Shown: positions 6,782 to 14,572 of the stretch, in pieces
Position numbering within the stretch: the stretch's first letter is position 1
How the letters are laid out: every line of letters starts with the position of its first letter
NCBI GenBank assembly: GCA_947624665.1
Contig: CANQLK010000019.1
Coordinates: 1-17,399 of the forward strand
Length of the DNA stretch: 17,399 bases
Origin: Candidatus Gastranaerophilales bacterium
GTDB taxonomy: Bacteria > Cyanobacteriota > Vampirovibrionia > Gastranaerophilales > Gastranaerophilaceae
Direction of reading: 5' to 3'
Program-made: the position numbers and the translations under genes
The notes under the pieces: generated by a model
The model's database searches: none
What the model was told of the DNA's origin: nothing
The model's input: only the letters and a program-made list of their open reading frames with translations

Positions 6782-8268
6782 TTATTATTTCTTTGTTCTT
6801 CTATATATTTAACTATAGAACTTACATCTATATATTTTTTGTGCTTGTCTAGATAAATTGCATCATGCAATCTTGATAATTTTTCCTTATCATCATAATA
6901 TGTTCGCTGTTCACTGTTCCAGTCTTCTTCTTCGTGTTTGAATTTAAAAGGAATTATTATACTTTTTACCTCATTTGAATTACTCAAAAGTACGGATTGG
7001 TGAACTATTCCGTATGTTAAATAGTATTTTAAATCAGGATTTGTATTATATTCTTCTTCCGATATCTCAATTAATTTCTCTTTTGAGTTATTAACTTTAT
7101 CTTTGATATATGTAACATAATTTCCAAAATTATATGCAGAATGTATTTGCCAAAATAATTGCGATATCCCTATAATTAGACCTATCGTTAATAGTCTGTT
7201 AAAAAATTCGGGGTTCTTTTTTGTTATATCTATATTTAAGTAATCAAGCAGTAAAATTCCAGATAAAACAGGAAATATAAACAATATTACCCATCCGTAT
7301 GCGTTTAATTCAACAGCGGCATCTACTGTAAATCCGTTTATTTTCCATGTTAATAAATATACAATTATAGTATATATTATTATCGGAATTGAGATAAATT
7401 TATTAAACTTTTTTTTGTAAAAAATTATTATTAATAAAGGAATAATTCCCGCTAATGTTATTATGCCTCCTGTGTGTAATATGTTTTTGGTATAAAATAT
7501 TATTCCAAAAATATATTGTTCTATGCCTCCTCCTATAGCGTCGGGAATCCATAAAAATAATTTAACTATTATATACACCGAGGCAAAAAAAGTTCCTAAA
7601 CCTATAAGATTTTTGTAGCCTAAATTCTCATCTTTTTTATATACCGTGTATAAACAGGCAAAAATATTTAACACTATTGCAAAAAATACCGTTTGTTCAA
7701 ATGCCTCAAATAAATATATCAGTATTAATACTACTGGAATAAAATCTTTTTTCCCAAGCTTTTCCTTTGAAAGAAAATATGAAAGCAGCATAAAATAAAA
7801 TAAAACAGTAATATTTATTTCCCTGACTGCCCAGATAGCGTTTGGCAGACAAAAAAATGTGTAAAATGCAAAACCTGTAATTGCTATATCATATCTTTTT
7901 GTTCTTGCTGCTACAATAAAATTTAAAATTAAAGCCAATAACTGTATGATAAAATATGATGACGTAAACAGACATAAATAATTCAATATACTTACTTTGT
8001 TTATAATCAGTCTGTACATGCAAAGTAATATATTAAACGGAATTGATACCAATAAATTATTAAAAAATCTTATTCTATTATCAAAAAATAAAAAATATCC
8101 CGATAAATTTTCGTTTTGGCGGCATATAACTGCCGAGAACATTGCAGGTTGGTCGAAAAATAATCCTTCCTTATAATGGTAATGAAAACAAATAAAAATG
8201 ATAAATGTCAGTACAAATAAAATAAACAGAACTTTATCCGATGTTTTTAAATCTTTAAAAAAACTCAT
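6778..8268 (-). CDS. Unrecognised polytopic membrane protein
   Basis: The 496-residue protein has roughly ten or eleven hydrophobic segments from about residue 15 to residue 385. A charged, probably soluble tail of about 110 residues follows. It begins near FWQIHSAYNFGNYV, contains EISEEEYN and EEEDWNSEQRTYYDD, and ends in three asparagines. The first loop holds FFDQPAMFSAV and FFDNRIRFFNN; acidic residues in the first periplasmic loop are usual in GT-C glycosyltransferases, but I cannot match this to a named family. The start at 8268 is preferred over the in-frame ATG at 8304: AAAGG lies seven bases upstream of 8268, while 8304 has no ribosome site and coincides with the predicted promoter. 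It is a single-gene unit, divergent from gatC and convergent with the radical SAM gene. A role in envelope polysaccharide or lipid glycosylation is a guess. Confidence 0.8.
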   Translation of the reverse strand: MSFFKDLKTSDKVLFILFVLTFIIFICFHYHYKEGLFFDQPAMFSAVICRQNENLSGYFLFFDNRIRFFNNLLVSIPFNILLCMYRLIINKVSILNYLCLFTSSYFIIQLLALILNFIVAARTKRYDIAITGFAFYTFFCLPNAIWAVREINITVLFYFMLLSYFLSKEKLGKKDFIPVVLILIYLFEAFEQTVFFAIVLNIFACLYTVYKKDENLGYKNLIGLGTFFASVYIIVKLFLWIPDAIGGGIEQYIFGIIFYTKNILHTGGIITLAGIIPLLIIIFYKKKFNKFISIPIIIYTIIVYLLTWKINGFTVDAAVELNAYGWVILFIFPVLSGILLLDYLNIDITKKNPEFFNRLLTIGLIIGISQLFWQIHSAYNFGNYVTYIKDKVNNSKEKLIEISEEEYNTNPDLKYYLTYGIVHQSVLLSNSNEVKSIIIPFKFKHEEEDWNSEQRTYYDDKEKLSRLHDAIYLDKHKKYIDVSSIVKYIEEQRNNN

Positions 8269-8294
8269 ATCCCAACCTTTAAAATTCAATATTG

Positions 8295-8323
8295 ATATTA
8301 TCATTAATATTTTATCGTTGCAA
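8295..8323 (-). promoter_or_regulatory. Weak predicted promoter for the membrane-protein gene
   Basis: On the minus strand TTGCAA (8323-8318) is followed at 17 bases by TAATAT, or at 15 bases by the better GATAAT (8302-8297). Either start leaves a leader of about 20 bases ending in the AAAGG ribosome site before 8268. The assignment is tentative because the region is almost pure A/T. Confidence 0.3.
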
Positions 8324-8336
8324 TTTTATACAAAAA

Positions 8337-8365
8337 TATTCAAAAAAGTTTGGTTGTGTTAAAAT
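8337..8365 (+). promoter_or_regulatory. Predicted extended -10 promoter for the gatC-pyrG operon
   Basis: TGTTAAAAT (8357-8365) has the TGn extension joined to a TAAAAT -10 box, which can compensate for a poor -35 box. Only TATTCA is found 17 bases upstream (8337-8342). Transcription would begin near 8372, followed by GGAGG (8381-8385) and the gatC ATG at 8391. Confidence 0.4.
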
Positions 8366-8390
8366 CTTAAATATATATCCGGAGGTTAAA

Positions 8391-8672
8391 ATGATAACAA
8401 CAGATGAAGTTAAACATGTCGCAAAACTGGCAAGATTGGAATTAACGGAAGAAGAAATTAACAAGTATTCAAAACAATTAGGTGAAATTTTAAAATATGT
8501 CGAACAAATGAACGAAGTTGATACGACAGGAGTTGAGCCTATGCCGCATGCTATTCCCGTTTACAATGTTATGAGAGATGATGTTGTTAAATATGAACAG
8601 ACTAAAGAAGAATTAATGGCAAATGCTCCTTATGAAGAAGACGGATTTTTCAGAGTCCCGAAAATTAACTAG
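8391..8672 (+). CDS. gatC: Aspartyl/glutamyl-tRNA(Asn/Gln) amidotransferase subunit C
   Basis: The protein has 93 residues, normal for GatC. It shows the family pattern of an early VKHVAKLARLELTEEE helix, then LGEILKYVEQMNEVDTTGVEPMPHA, and a C-terminal DGFFRVPKI end. GatC holds GatA and GatB together in the cytosolic complex that amidates mischarged Glu-tRNA(Gln) or Asp-tRNA(Asn), so its presence implies indirect charging of at least one of these tRNAs. The start at 8391 is fixed by GGAGG six bases upstream; a longer in-frame reading from 8292 begins inside the opposite gene's promoter region and has no ribosome site. gatA and gatB are not in the window. pyrG follows 35 bases downstream without an evident promoter. 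Confidence 0.95.
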   Translation: MITTDEVKHVAKLARLELTEEEINKYSKQLGEILKYVEQMNEVDTTGVEPMPHAIPVYNVMRDDVVKYEQTKEELMANAPYEEDGFFRVPKIN

Positions 8673-8707
8673 GCTTCACGTTTTACTATTAAAGAATTGA
8701 GGATTAA

Positions 8708-10342
8708 ATGAGTACAAAATATATTTTCGTTACAGGCGGTGTTGTATCTTCTCTCGGTAAGGGGATTGTCGCTGCTTCTCTTGGCAGGTTATTAAAAGCC
8801 AGAGGCTTCAGTGTCGTTATTCAAAAATTTGATCCTTATATTAACGTTGATCCCGGAACTATGAGTCCTTTTCAACACGGTGAAGTCTTTGTTACCGATG
8901 ACGGAGCGGAAACGGATTTGGATTTGGGACACTATGAACGCTTTACCGATACTAATTTGGGAAGAATTAATAATGTTACCTCGGGTAGTATCTACCAAAC
9001 CGTTATCAATAAAGAACGTCATGGCGATTATCTTGGTGCTACCGTTCAAACTATCCCGCATATTACTAATGAAATAAAAGCAAGAATTAAAAAGGCTACT
9101 CAGCAATTTAAACCCGACTTCATTATCGCCGAAATCGGAGGTACTATCGGTGATATCGAAAGTTTGCCTTTTATTGAAGCAATAAGACAATTTCGCTCGG
9201 AAACGGGCTTCGGAAACAGCATCTCTATCCATGTTACATTACTTCCTTATCTCTCAACTTCGGGGGAATTAAAAACAAAACCCTCGCAGCATAGTGTTAC
9301 TAACCTCCGCAGTTACGGTATTCAGCCTGAAATACTTGTTTGCAGAACTTCTAAACCTATACCAAAAAAAGAAAAAGAAAAACTGGCTCTTTTCTGCTCG
9401 GTTCCTAAAGATGCTGTTATTGAATGCAGAGATATGAAAAGTATTTATGAAGTTCCGCTTGCTCTTGAAGAACAAAATCTTGCGGGCGTTGTACTTCAAA
9501 GACTATTTATGCAGGACGTTAAACCCGATTTGGAGTCTTGGAAAAATCTTGTTTATAAAATTAAAAATCCTAAAAAAACCATTAAAATTGCTATCGCAGG
9601 TAAATATACAAAACTCTCGGATGCTTATATATCCGTTGTTGAGTCTTTGAAACACGCAGGTTATGCTTATGACTCCCAAATTGAAATAAAATGGATTAAT
9701 TCAGAAGAATGCATTGACTATAATAATGCTAAAGAAGCTCTTTCTGACGTTGACGGTCTTGTAGTCCCCGGTGGATTTGGAATTAGAGGCATTGAAGGTA
9801 AATTAAACGTTATCAGATATGCCAGAGAAAATAATTTGCCTTTCCTCGGTCTTTGCTTGGGTATGCAATGTGCGGTTATTGAATATGCCAGAAATGTTGT
9901 CGGACTTAAAAATGCTAACTCTATGGAATTTAATGAAAATACCCCTTATCCTGTTATAGACTTAATGACGGAGCAGAAAAATGTTGAAGGCTATGGCGGT
10001 ACTATGAGATTGGGTCAGTTTGAATGTCATATCCAAAAAGGTACAAAAGCTGAAAAAGCTTATGGGACTGATATAATTTTCGAACGCCATCGCCACAGAT
10101 ATGAAGTTAATAATGAATTTAGAAAACAAATTGCGGATAAAGGTCTTGTTTTCTCGGGACTTTCGCCTGACGGTATGCTTTGCGAAATGATTGAACTGCC
10201 TCAAAATGATTGGTTTGTCGCATGTCAATTCCATCCCGAATTTAAATCACGTCCCGAAAAGCCACACCCGTTATTTGCAGGTCTTATTAATGCCGCAGTT
10301 TCCAAGTCGGAAGCTAAAAATTTGCAGCTACAGAAGGCTTAA
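8708..10342 (+). CDS. pyrG: CTP synthase (glutamine-hydrolysing)
   Basis: This 544-residue cytosolic enzyme makes CTP from UTP, ATP and glutamine, the last step of pyrimidine nucleotide synthesis. The N-terminal synthetase domain (about 1-270) opens with VTGGVVSSLGKG, whose K18 lies in the ATP loop, and contains HYERFTD and EIGGTIGDIES. The C-terminal class I glutamine amidotransferase domain (about 290-530) shows GFGIRG, the nucleophile in GLCLGMQ (C383) and the H509/E511 pair in FHPEF. All catalytic residues are present and the length is normal. GAGGA precedes the ATG. It is the second gene of a probable gatC-pyrG operon, and the GT-C-like gene begins eight bases after its stop. Confidence 0.98.
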   Translation: MSTKYIFVTGGVVSSLGKGIVAASLGRLLKARGFSVVIQKFDPYINVDPGTMSPFQHGEVFVTDDGAETDLDLGHYERFTDTNLGRINNVTSGSIYQTVINKERHGDYLGATVQTIPHITNEIKARIKKATQQFKPDFIIAEIGGTIGDIESLPFIEAIRQFRSETGFGNSISIHVTLLPYLSTSGELKTKPSQHSVTNLRSYGIQPEILVCRTSKPIPKKEKEKLALFCSVPKDAVIECRDMKSIYEVPLALEEQNLAGVVLQRLFMQDVKPDLESWKNLVYKIKNPKKTIKIAIAGKYTKLSDAYISVVESLKHAGYAYDSQIEIKWINSEECIDYNNAKEALSDVDGLVVPGGFGIRGIEGKLNVIRYARENNLPFLGLCLGMQCAVIEYARNVVGLKNANSMEFNENTPYPVIDLMTEQKNVEGYGGTMRLGQFECHIQKGTKAEKAYGTDIIFERHRHRYEVNNEFRKQIADKGLVFSGLSPDGMLCEMIELPQNDWFVACQFHPEFKSRPEKPHPLFAGLINAAVSKSEAKNLQLQKA

Positions 10343-10350
10343 CTATTTTT

Positions 10351-11772
10351 ATGAATAAATTATTGAATTTTATTTTAAAAAATAAATTTAATATTTTAGT
10401 TTTGGTATTTTACATATTTATAGTTACTTTTACTTCTTTTCACCATGAAATGTGGAGAGATGAGGCAAGAGTTTGGTATCTTCTAAAAAATTACGATTTG
10501 TTCGCTCTTGCTAAAAGTATTGTTATGGACGGACATCCCTTCCTTTGGTATATAATTTTATATCCCTTTTATTTATTAAAATTTAATGCCGAATCCATGC
10601 AGTTTGTAAGTGTTTTCACTTGCATTGCCGCTGCCGTATTTATGCTGTTTAAGTCACCTTTTAATAACTTCCTTAAAATTTTATTTCTTTTTTCTGCCGG
10701 CATGGTCTATTATATACCTGTTATCGCCAGAAGCTATTGCCTTATTCCTATACTGATATTCCTTTTAGCTTATTTGTATCCCAAAAGAATTCAAACCCCG
10801 TACAAATATTTAGCAGTACTAATTTTACTATCCCAAACGCATTCTTTAGTTTGGGGATTTTGCATTATAGCCTCCTGTATTTTTCTGGTTGAACTTATTC
10901 AAGCATGTTTTAAAACAAAAAAATTTTCCGAACCTTTAATCGTATCAGGAGTATTAATCTCATATTTTATTATTAATTTCTTTATCTATTGGTATGTAAT
11001 AAAGCATAATAACTGGGTCGGAGATATCTCGGGCATCTTGTTTAAAATATCTAATTCCTGTTATGATATGTTTAACGGGATTATGCAAATTCTTTCTCAG
11101 GAAGGTTTAAGCTATAATTTGCGTTATATTACCTTCTCTTTTTTCTTTGTTATTTTGTTAATCCTGTTTGTACAAAATAAAAAATTGTTCACGATTTTTT
11201 TATTGTCTTTGCTCCACGTTCTGTATATGAGTGTGAATATTTGGTGTGACGGGGTTATTTATCAAAAATTCTTTGTCCTTATTTTAATACTCGTTTTTTG
11301 CTGTTGGGTCTGCTTTGATTCCGATAATATTAAATATAAATTTTTGAACTCGGTTATAACAGTTTTTCTTATGTTCTTGTTTGTTTCGCCATTCTTCCTT
11401 AAACCCGTTTTCGACGATATTGTACATACTTTAACAAATACAGAAGAAATCTGTAATATTATAAAAAAAGATGCTTCCGCAAATGTACTCGTTATTACGG
11501 ATAATAAACTTTTAACGGATAATTTTACCGCTAATTTAAATTGCCCCGTTCATCATATAGTTTTATCTCAAAATAATGAAATCGTAAGTGATGAAAGGAT
11601 TAATAATTATGATGAACCGATTAAATTTATTATAATTTCGGAAAATATCGGCTTTAAACCTAATTCCCCTTTCGAAAAAGTACTTAATCCCCCTTCTTAT
11701 AATGAAAAAATCCGTTATTTTAACACTTGGGAATATTATTCATTATATAAAAATAAAGAATTACAAGATTAA
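10351..11772 (+). CDS. GT-C-like membrane glycosyltransferase (putative)
   Basis: This 473-residue membrane protein has a hydrophobic N-terminus (about 14-30) followed by a first loop carrying HHEMWRDEA (D37, E38) and DGHPFLWYI (H62). An acidic pair after the first membrane segment and a downstream G-H-P motif are the usual signature of GT-C enzymes, which transfer sugars from polyprenyl-phosphate donors on the outer face of the inner membrane. Some nine further hydrophobic segments extend to about residue 355; the last ~115 residues are soluble and contain an ITDNKLLTDNF stretch. The start follows the pyrG stop by eight bases. The only purine-rich ribosome site (GAAGG, within the end of pyrG) is 13 bases away, so translation may depend on coupling to pyrG. 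Acceptor and sugar cannot be read from the sequence. Confidence 0.7.
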   Translation: MNKLLNFILKNKFNILVLVFYIFIVTFTSFHHEMWRDEARVWYLLKNYDLFALAKSIVMDGHPFLWYIILYPFYLLKFNAESMQFVSVFTCIAAAVFMLFKSPFNNFLKILFLFSAGMVYYIPVIARSYCLIPILIFLLAYLYPKRIQTPYKYLAVLILLSQTHSLVWGFCIIASCIFLVELIQACFKTKKFSEPLIVSGVLISYFIINFFIYWYVIKHNNWVGDISGILFKISNSCYDMFNGIMQILSQEGLSYNLRYITFSFFFVILLILFVQNKKLFTIFLLSLLHVLYMSVNIWCDGVIYQKFFVLILILVFCCWVCFDSDNIKYKFLNSVITVFLMFLFVSPFFLKPVFDDIVHTLTNTEEICNIIKKDASANVLVITDNKLLTDNFTANLNCPVHHIVLSQNNEIVSDERINNYDEPIKFIIISENIGFKPNSPFEKVLNPPSYNEKIRYFNTWEYYSLYKNKELQD

Positions 11773-11782
11773 ACGGCAGTAA

Positions 11783-11811
11783 TGGACATTTTACGGCATT
11801 TATTTTATAAT
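11783..11811 (+). promoter_or_regulatory. Strong predicted sigma-70-type promoter for the transporter fusion-era unit
   Basis: TGGACA (11783-11788) matches the -35 consensus at five of six bases. It is followed after exactly 17 bases by a perfect TATAAT (11806-11811). It is the best promoter in the window. Transcription would start near 11818, and AAGGA (11841-11845) lies five bases before the ATG at 11851. It separates this unit from the upstream GT-C-like gene, which ends 11 bases before the promoter. Confidence 0.7.
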
Positions 11812-11850
11812 ATTACAGAAAATAATAACTAGTTATAATCAAGGAAAAAG

Positions 11851-13698
11851 ATGACATCAGACAGTGCTCCCGCGGCAGGACTTGAAGCCGCTGATACTAA
11901 GACTAATTTAAATATAAATTTGAAATTCAGAGCAGTAGTTCGTGCCTTTATAGCAAATGTTTTCATTGCAGTTGTAAAATTGATTTCCTGGTATTTCACA
12001 AAAAGTTCGGCTATGTTCGCAGAAGCCGTTCACTCCGGTGTGGATTCTTTTAACAGCATTTGTTTGATGGTCGGTTTAAAACGCGGTTCAAGACCTGCCG
12101 ATGGTATTCATCCCTTTGGTCACGGCTTGGAAACAAATGTCTGGACTATTATAGCCTGTATTTTGATGTTCTTCGGCTCTTTGGTTTCATTACTAAGCTC
12201 TTATAACAAGCTTGTTAATGACAGCCCCGATGAGATTCTGTATCTTATTAAGCATTATAATACTCTCGCTTTCATTCTTATTTTGAGTATCTGCTCCGAA
12301 ACTTGGGCAGTTACAAGTGCTGTTCGTGCAGTTATTGATGAAGCAGGAAAAAAACACGTTAATCCCATTATAGATTTTATTAAATCGGTAAAATATGTTC
12401 ATAAAATTAATACTCCTACTACAAAGTATGTTTGGTATGAAGATGTTGTTGCTCTTTTAGGTGTTGTTATTGCATTTATTGCCGTAACTATATCTAAATT
12501 TTTCCTCCCGAGCCATTTGGCTCATATCCCCGACGGCATAGCCTCGGGTATTATTGCACTTATGCTTCTTTTCCTCGCAGGCTATATGTTAAAAAATAAT
12601 GTTAACCTTTTAACGGGTTTAAGTGCGCAGCCGCAGGTTGAAGAAGTTATTAAAAAAATTGCCGAAAATCTTCATTGCGTCAGCTGTGTTAAAGAACTTA
12701 AAACTATGGATATGGGTACTTCAGGACTTATTGTTAACATAAAAATTGAAGTCGACCCCGAAATCCAAGTTAAAGAGGCTGATGATATCTCTGAAATGGT
12801 TGAAAGAAAAATCAGAGAGCATTTCAACAATATTTCTCACGTTTCTGTTGAGATAGATACCAATGACGAAGAAGAAAATTGGGAAAATAAATTTGATAAA
12901 ATTATTCAAGAGGGCGAAAAAATTGAAGTAATTGATGATAAAGAAGCTAATATGCTTTCTAATTTCTATTCCTTTGCCCAAACAATAGTAAAAGAAATTA
13001 TGATACCTCGTCCTAAAGTAGTTTTTATTGATGCTGAAGATAATCTTGAAACTTTAATTGATTTAATAATAGATTCAGGTCACACCCGTATCCCTATTTA
13101 TGAAGATACCGTGGATAATTTAATCGGGGTTATTAACGCAAAAGATGCCCTAAGAGCTTTAAGAGATAAAACCTATGAACAGGAAGGCTTTCAAATTAAA
13201 TCTCTTGCCCGTGAAATACTCATTATTCCGGAGAACAAATTTATCAGTGATTTATTAAGTGATTTTACCTCCACAAAAAATCAAATTGCCGCCGTTGTTG
13301 ATGAACATGGTGGAATTGCAGGTATTGTTACTGTCGAAGATATTATTGAAGAAATTGTGGGCGAAATCTATGATGAATTTGATGAAGCACCTACTCCTGA
13401 AATTATTAAAATTGATGATTATACACTAAATGTTTCTTCTCAAATTAATATAGACGATATTAATGAAAAATTTGATTTGGATATTCCTAATGAAGATTTT
13501 CAAACTCTTGGCGGTTACGTTTTCGGACTTTTAGGCAGAGAACCCGAAATCGCCGATAAAGTTGAGGACAGAAATCTTTCTTTTGAAGTAATTGAACTTG
13601 ACGGTATCAGAATATCCAGAGTCATTATGAGAAAAGATACTCCTTTTGTTGAAACAGAGCCTAAGTCTGAAACGGAAAATTCAAATGAAACAATTTAA
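11851..13698 (+). CDS. Cation diffusion facilitator fused to CBS-pair/CorC_HlyC module
   Basis: The 615-residue reading frame is continuous. Residues 27-250 form six hydrophobic segments of a CDF metal/proton antiporter: HSGVD (H61, D65) in segment 2, IHPFGHG in the following loop, EDVVALLG (D198) in segment 5 and PDGIASG (D228) in segment 6. Residues ~255-336 look like the CDF cytosolic dimer domain, with HCVSC at 275-279. The details match ZnT9/SLC30A9-type CDFs: ED in segment 5 with valine where others have histidine, LLTGLSAQP after segment 6, and a basic insert between segments 4 and 5. After an acidic linker (338-365) comes a CorC-type module: MIPRPKV and HTRIPIY in the first CBS domain, DEHGGIAGIVTVED in the second, and a CorC_HlyC domain at ~515-595. 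In CNNM/CorB proteins this module binds nucleotide and follows DUF21. Zinc is the likeliest ion for the CDF half; the era gene overlaps its last 14 bases. Confidence 0.9.
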   Translation: MTSDSAPAAGLEAADTKTNLNINLKFRAVVRAFIANVFIAVVKLISWYFTKSSAMFAEAVHSGVDSFNSICLMVGLKRGSRPADGIHPFGHGLETNVWTIIACILMFFGSLVSLLSSYNKLVNDSPDEILYLIKHYNTLAFILILSICSETWAVTSAVRAVIDEAGKKHVNPIIDFIKSVKYVHKINTPTTKYVWYEDVVALLGVVIAFIAVTISKFFLPSHLAHIPDGIASGIIALMLLFLAGYMLKNNVNLLTGLSAQPQVEEVIKKIAENLHCVSCVKELKTMDMGTSGLIVNIKIEVDPEIQVKEADDISEMVERKIREHFNNISHVSVEIDTNDEEENWENKFDKIIQEGEKIEVIDDKEANMLSNFYSFAQTIVKEIMIPRPKVVFIDAEDNLETLIDLIIDSGHTRIPIYEDTVDNLIGVINAKDALRALRDKTYEQEGFQIKSLAREILIIPENKFISDLLSDFTSTKNQIAAVVDEHGGIAGIVTVEDIIEEIVGEIYDEFDEAPTPEIIKIDDYTLNVSSQINIDDINEKFDLDIPNEDFQTLGGYVFGLLGREPEIADKVEDRNLSFEVIELDGIRISRVIMRKDTPFVETEPKSETENSNETI

Positions 13699-14572
13699 AT
13701 TCGGTTATGTCGCAATAATAGGCAGACCTAATGTCGGTAAATCTACTATTTTAAACAGATTTATCGGACAGAAGATTGCAATTGCAACCAATAAAGCACA
13801 AACGACAAGAAGGCGTATTAACGGTATTTTAACCAACGAGGAAGCTCAAATTGTTTTTGTTGATACTCCCGGAATTCATAAGCCCGTTGATAAGTTAGGC
13901 GAATGTCTTGTTGATGAAGCTAAAAGTGCTATTCCTGATGTCGATTTGGTTCTTTTTGTCGTGGACGGTTCTACTTCTGCCGGCAGGGGAGATAAATGGA
14001 TTGTTGAAAATGTTTTAAAAAATTATAAGGATAATATGCTTATTGTTCTTAATAAGTTTGACCTGTTAAAAGATGCTCAGAAAAGAGAAGAAAATCTACT
14101 TTCTTATAAACTTTTATTTGAAAAAAATTATCCCTGCATTAAAATTTCCGCTAAAACAGGCAGAAATTTTGATACACTTATGAAAAATATTATCAGAAAA
14201 CTTCCTGCGGGTGAAAAGGTCTATGATGATGATGAAATAACCGATGAATCTATGCGAAATATTGCCCGTGAACTTATTAGAGAAAAAATTCTTCTATATA
14301 CCCGTGATGAAGTTCCGCATAGTGTTGCCGTTATTATTGAAGCTTATCAGGAAAATGATAATCTGGATAAAATTCAAGCTAAAATTATTGTTGAACATGA
14401 TACTCAAAAAGGCATTATTATAGGTAAAAATGCTTCTTTGCTTAAAAAAATAGGTACTGATGCCCGTTTAGAGCTTGAAGAAACTTTAGGTAAAAAAGTA
14501 TTTTTGGATTTGCAGGTTAAAGTTATTAAAGATTGGCGCAAAAAATTTAAAGATTTGGATAAAATGTATTAA
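13685..14572 (+). CDS. era: GTPase Era, ribosome small-subunit assembly factor
   Basis: This 295-residue GTPase binds the 3' end of 16S rRNA and helps 30S maturation, often at the inner membrane. The G domain shows GRPNVGKS (13-20, G1), the TTRRR switch I segment (40-44), DTPG (60-63, G3), NKFD (123-126, G4) and SAKTG (G5). The C-terminal KH domain carries IIIGKNASLLKK. The length is usual for Era. The start at 13685 gives the standard N-terminus (KQFKFGYVAIIGRPN) and has GGAAA about eight bases upstream. A longer in-frame reading from 13646 would add 13 residues not seen in the family. The ATG lies inside the end of the transporter-fusion gene, overlapping by 14 bases, so the two are probably co-transcribed and translationally coupled. 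Confidence 0.97.
   Translation: MKQFKFGYVAIIGRPNVGKSTILNRFIGQKIAIATNKAQTTRRRINGILTNEEAQIVFVDTPGIHKPVDKLGECLVDEAKSAIPDVDLVLFVVDGSTSAGRGDKWIVENVLKNYKDNMLIVLNKFDLLKDAQKREENLLSYKLLFEKNYPCIKISAKTGRNFDTLMKNIIRKLPAGEKVYDDDEITDESMRNIARELIREKILLYTRDEVPHSVAVIIEAYQENDNLDKIQAKIIVEHDTQKGIIIGKNASLLKKIGTDARLELEETLGKKVFLDLQVKVIKDWRKKFKDLDKMY

Noticed and set aside
8269..8390. Longer starts for the membrane protein (8304) and GatC (8292), which would make the divergent genes overlap
   Set aside because: Neither has a ribosome site, both fall in promoter-like DNA, and the GatC extension is not part of the family.
9269..9499. Antisense reading frames of 60-160 codons inside pyrG, the SNF2 gene and the AsmA-like gene
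   Set aside because: They lie opposite or out of frame with well-supported genes, lack ribosome sites and show low-complexity composition (runs of F, S, I, N) from the AT-rich complement.
11773..11800. Inverted repeat GTAA/TTAC after the GT-C-like gene as a terminator
   Set aside because: The stem is only four A/T-rich pairs with an eight-base loop and overlaps the predicted -35 box.
11834..11839. Second TATAAT just before the transporter-fusion gene as a promoter
   Set aside because: It lies 11 bases before the ATG, so a transcript from it would lack the ribosome site at 11841-11845; the upstream -35/-10 pair is much better.
13646..13684. 13-residue longer start for Era
   Set aside because: Era proteins begin just before the G1 motif as they do from 13685; the extension is a by-product of the overlapping transporter-fusion frame.
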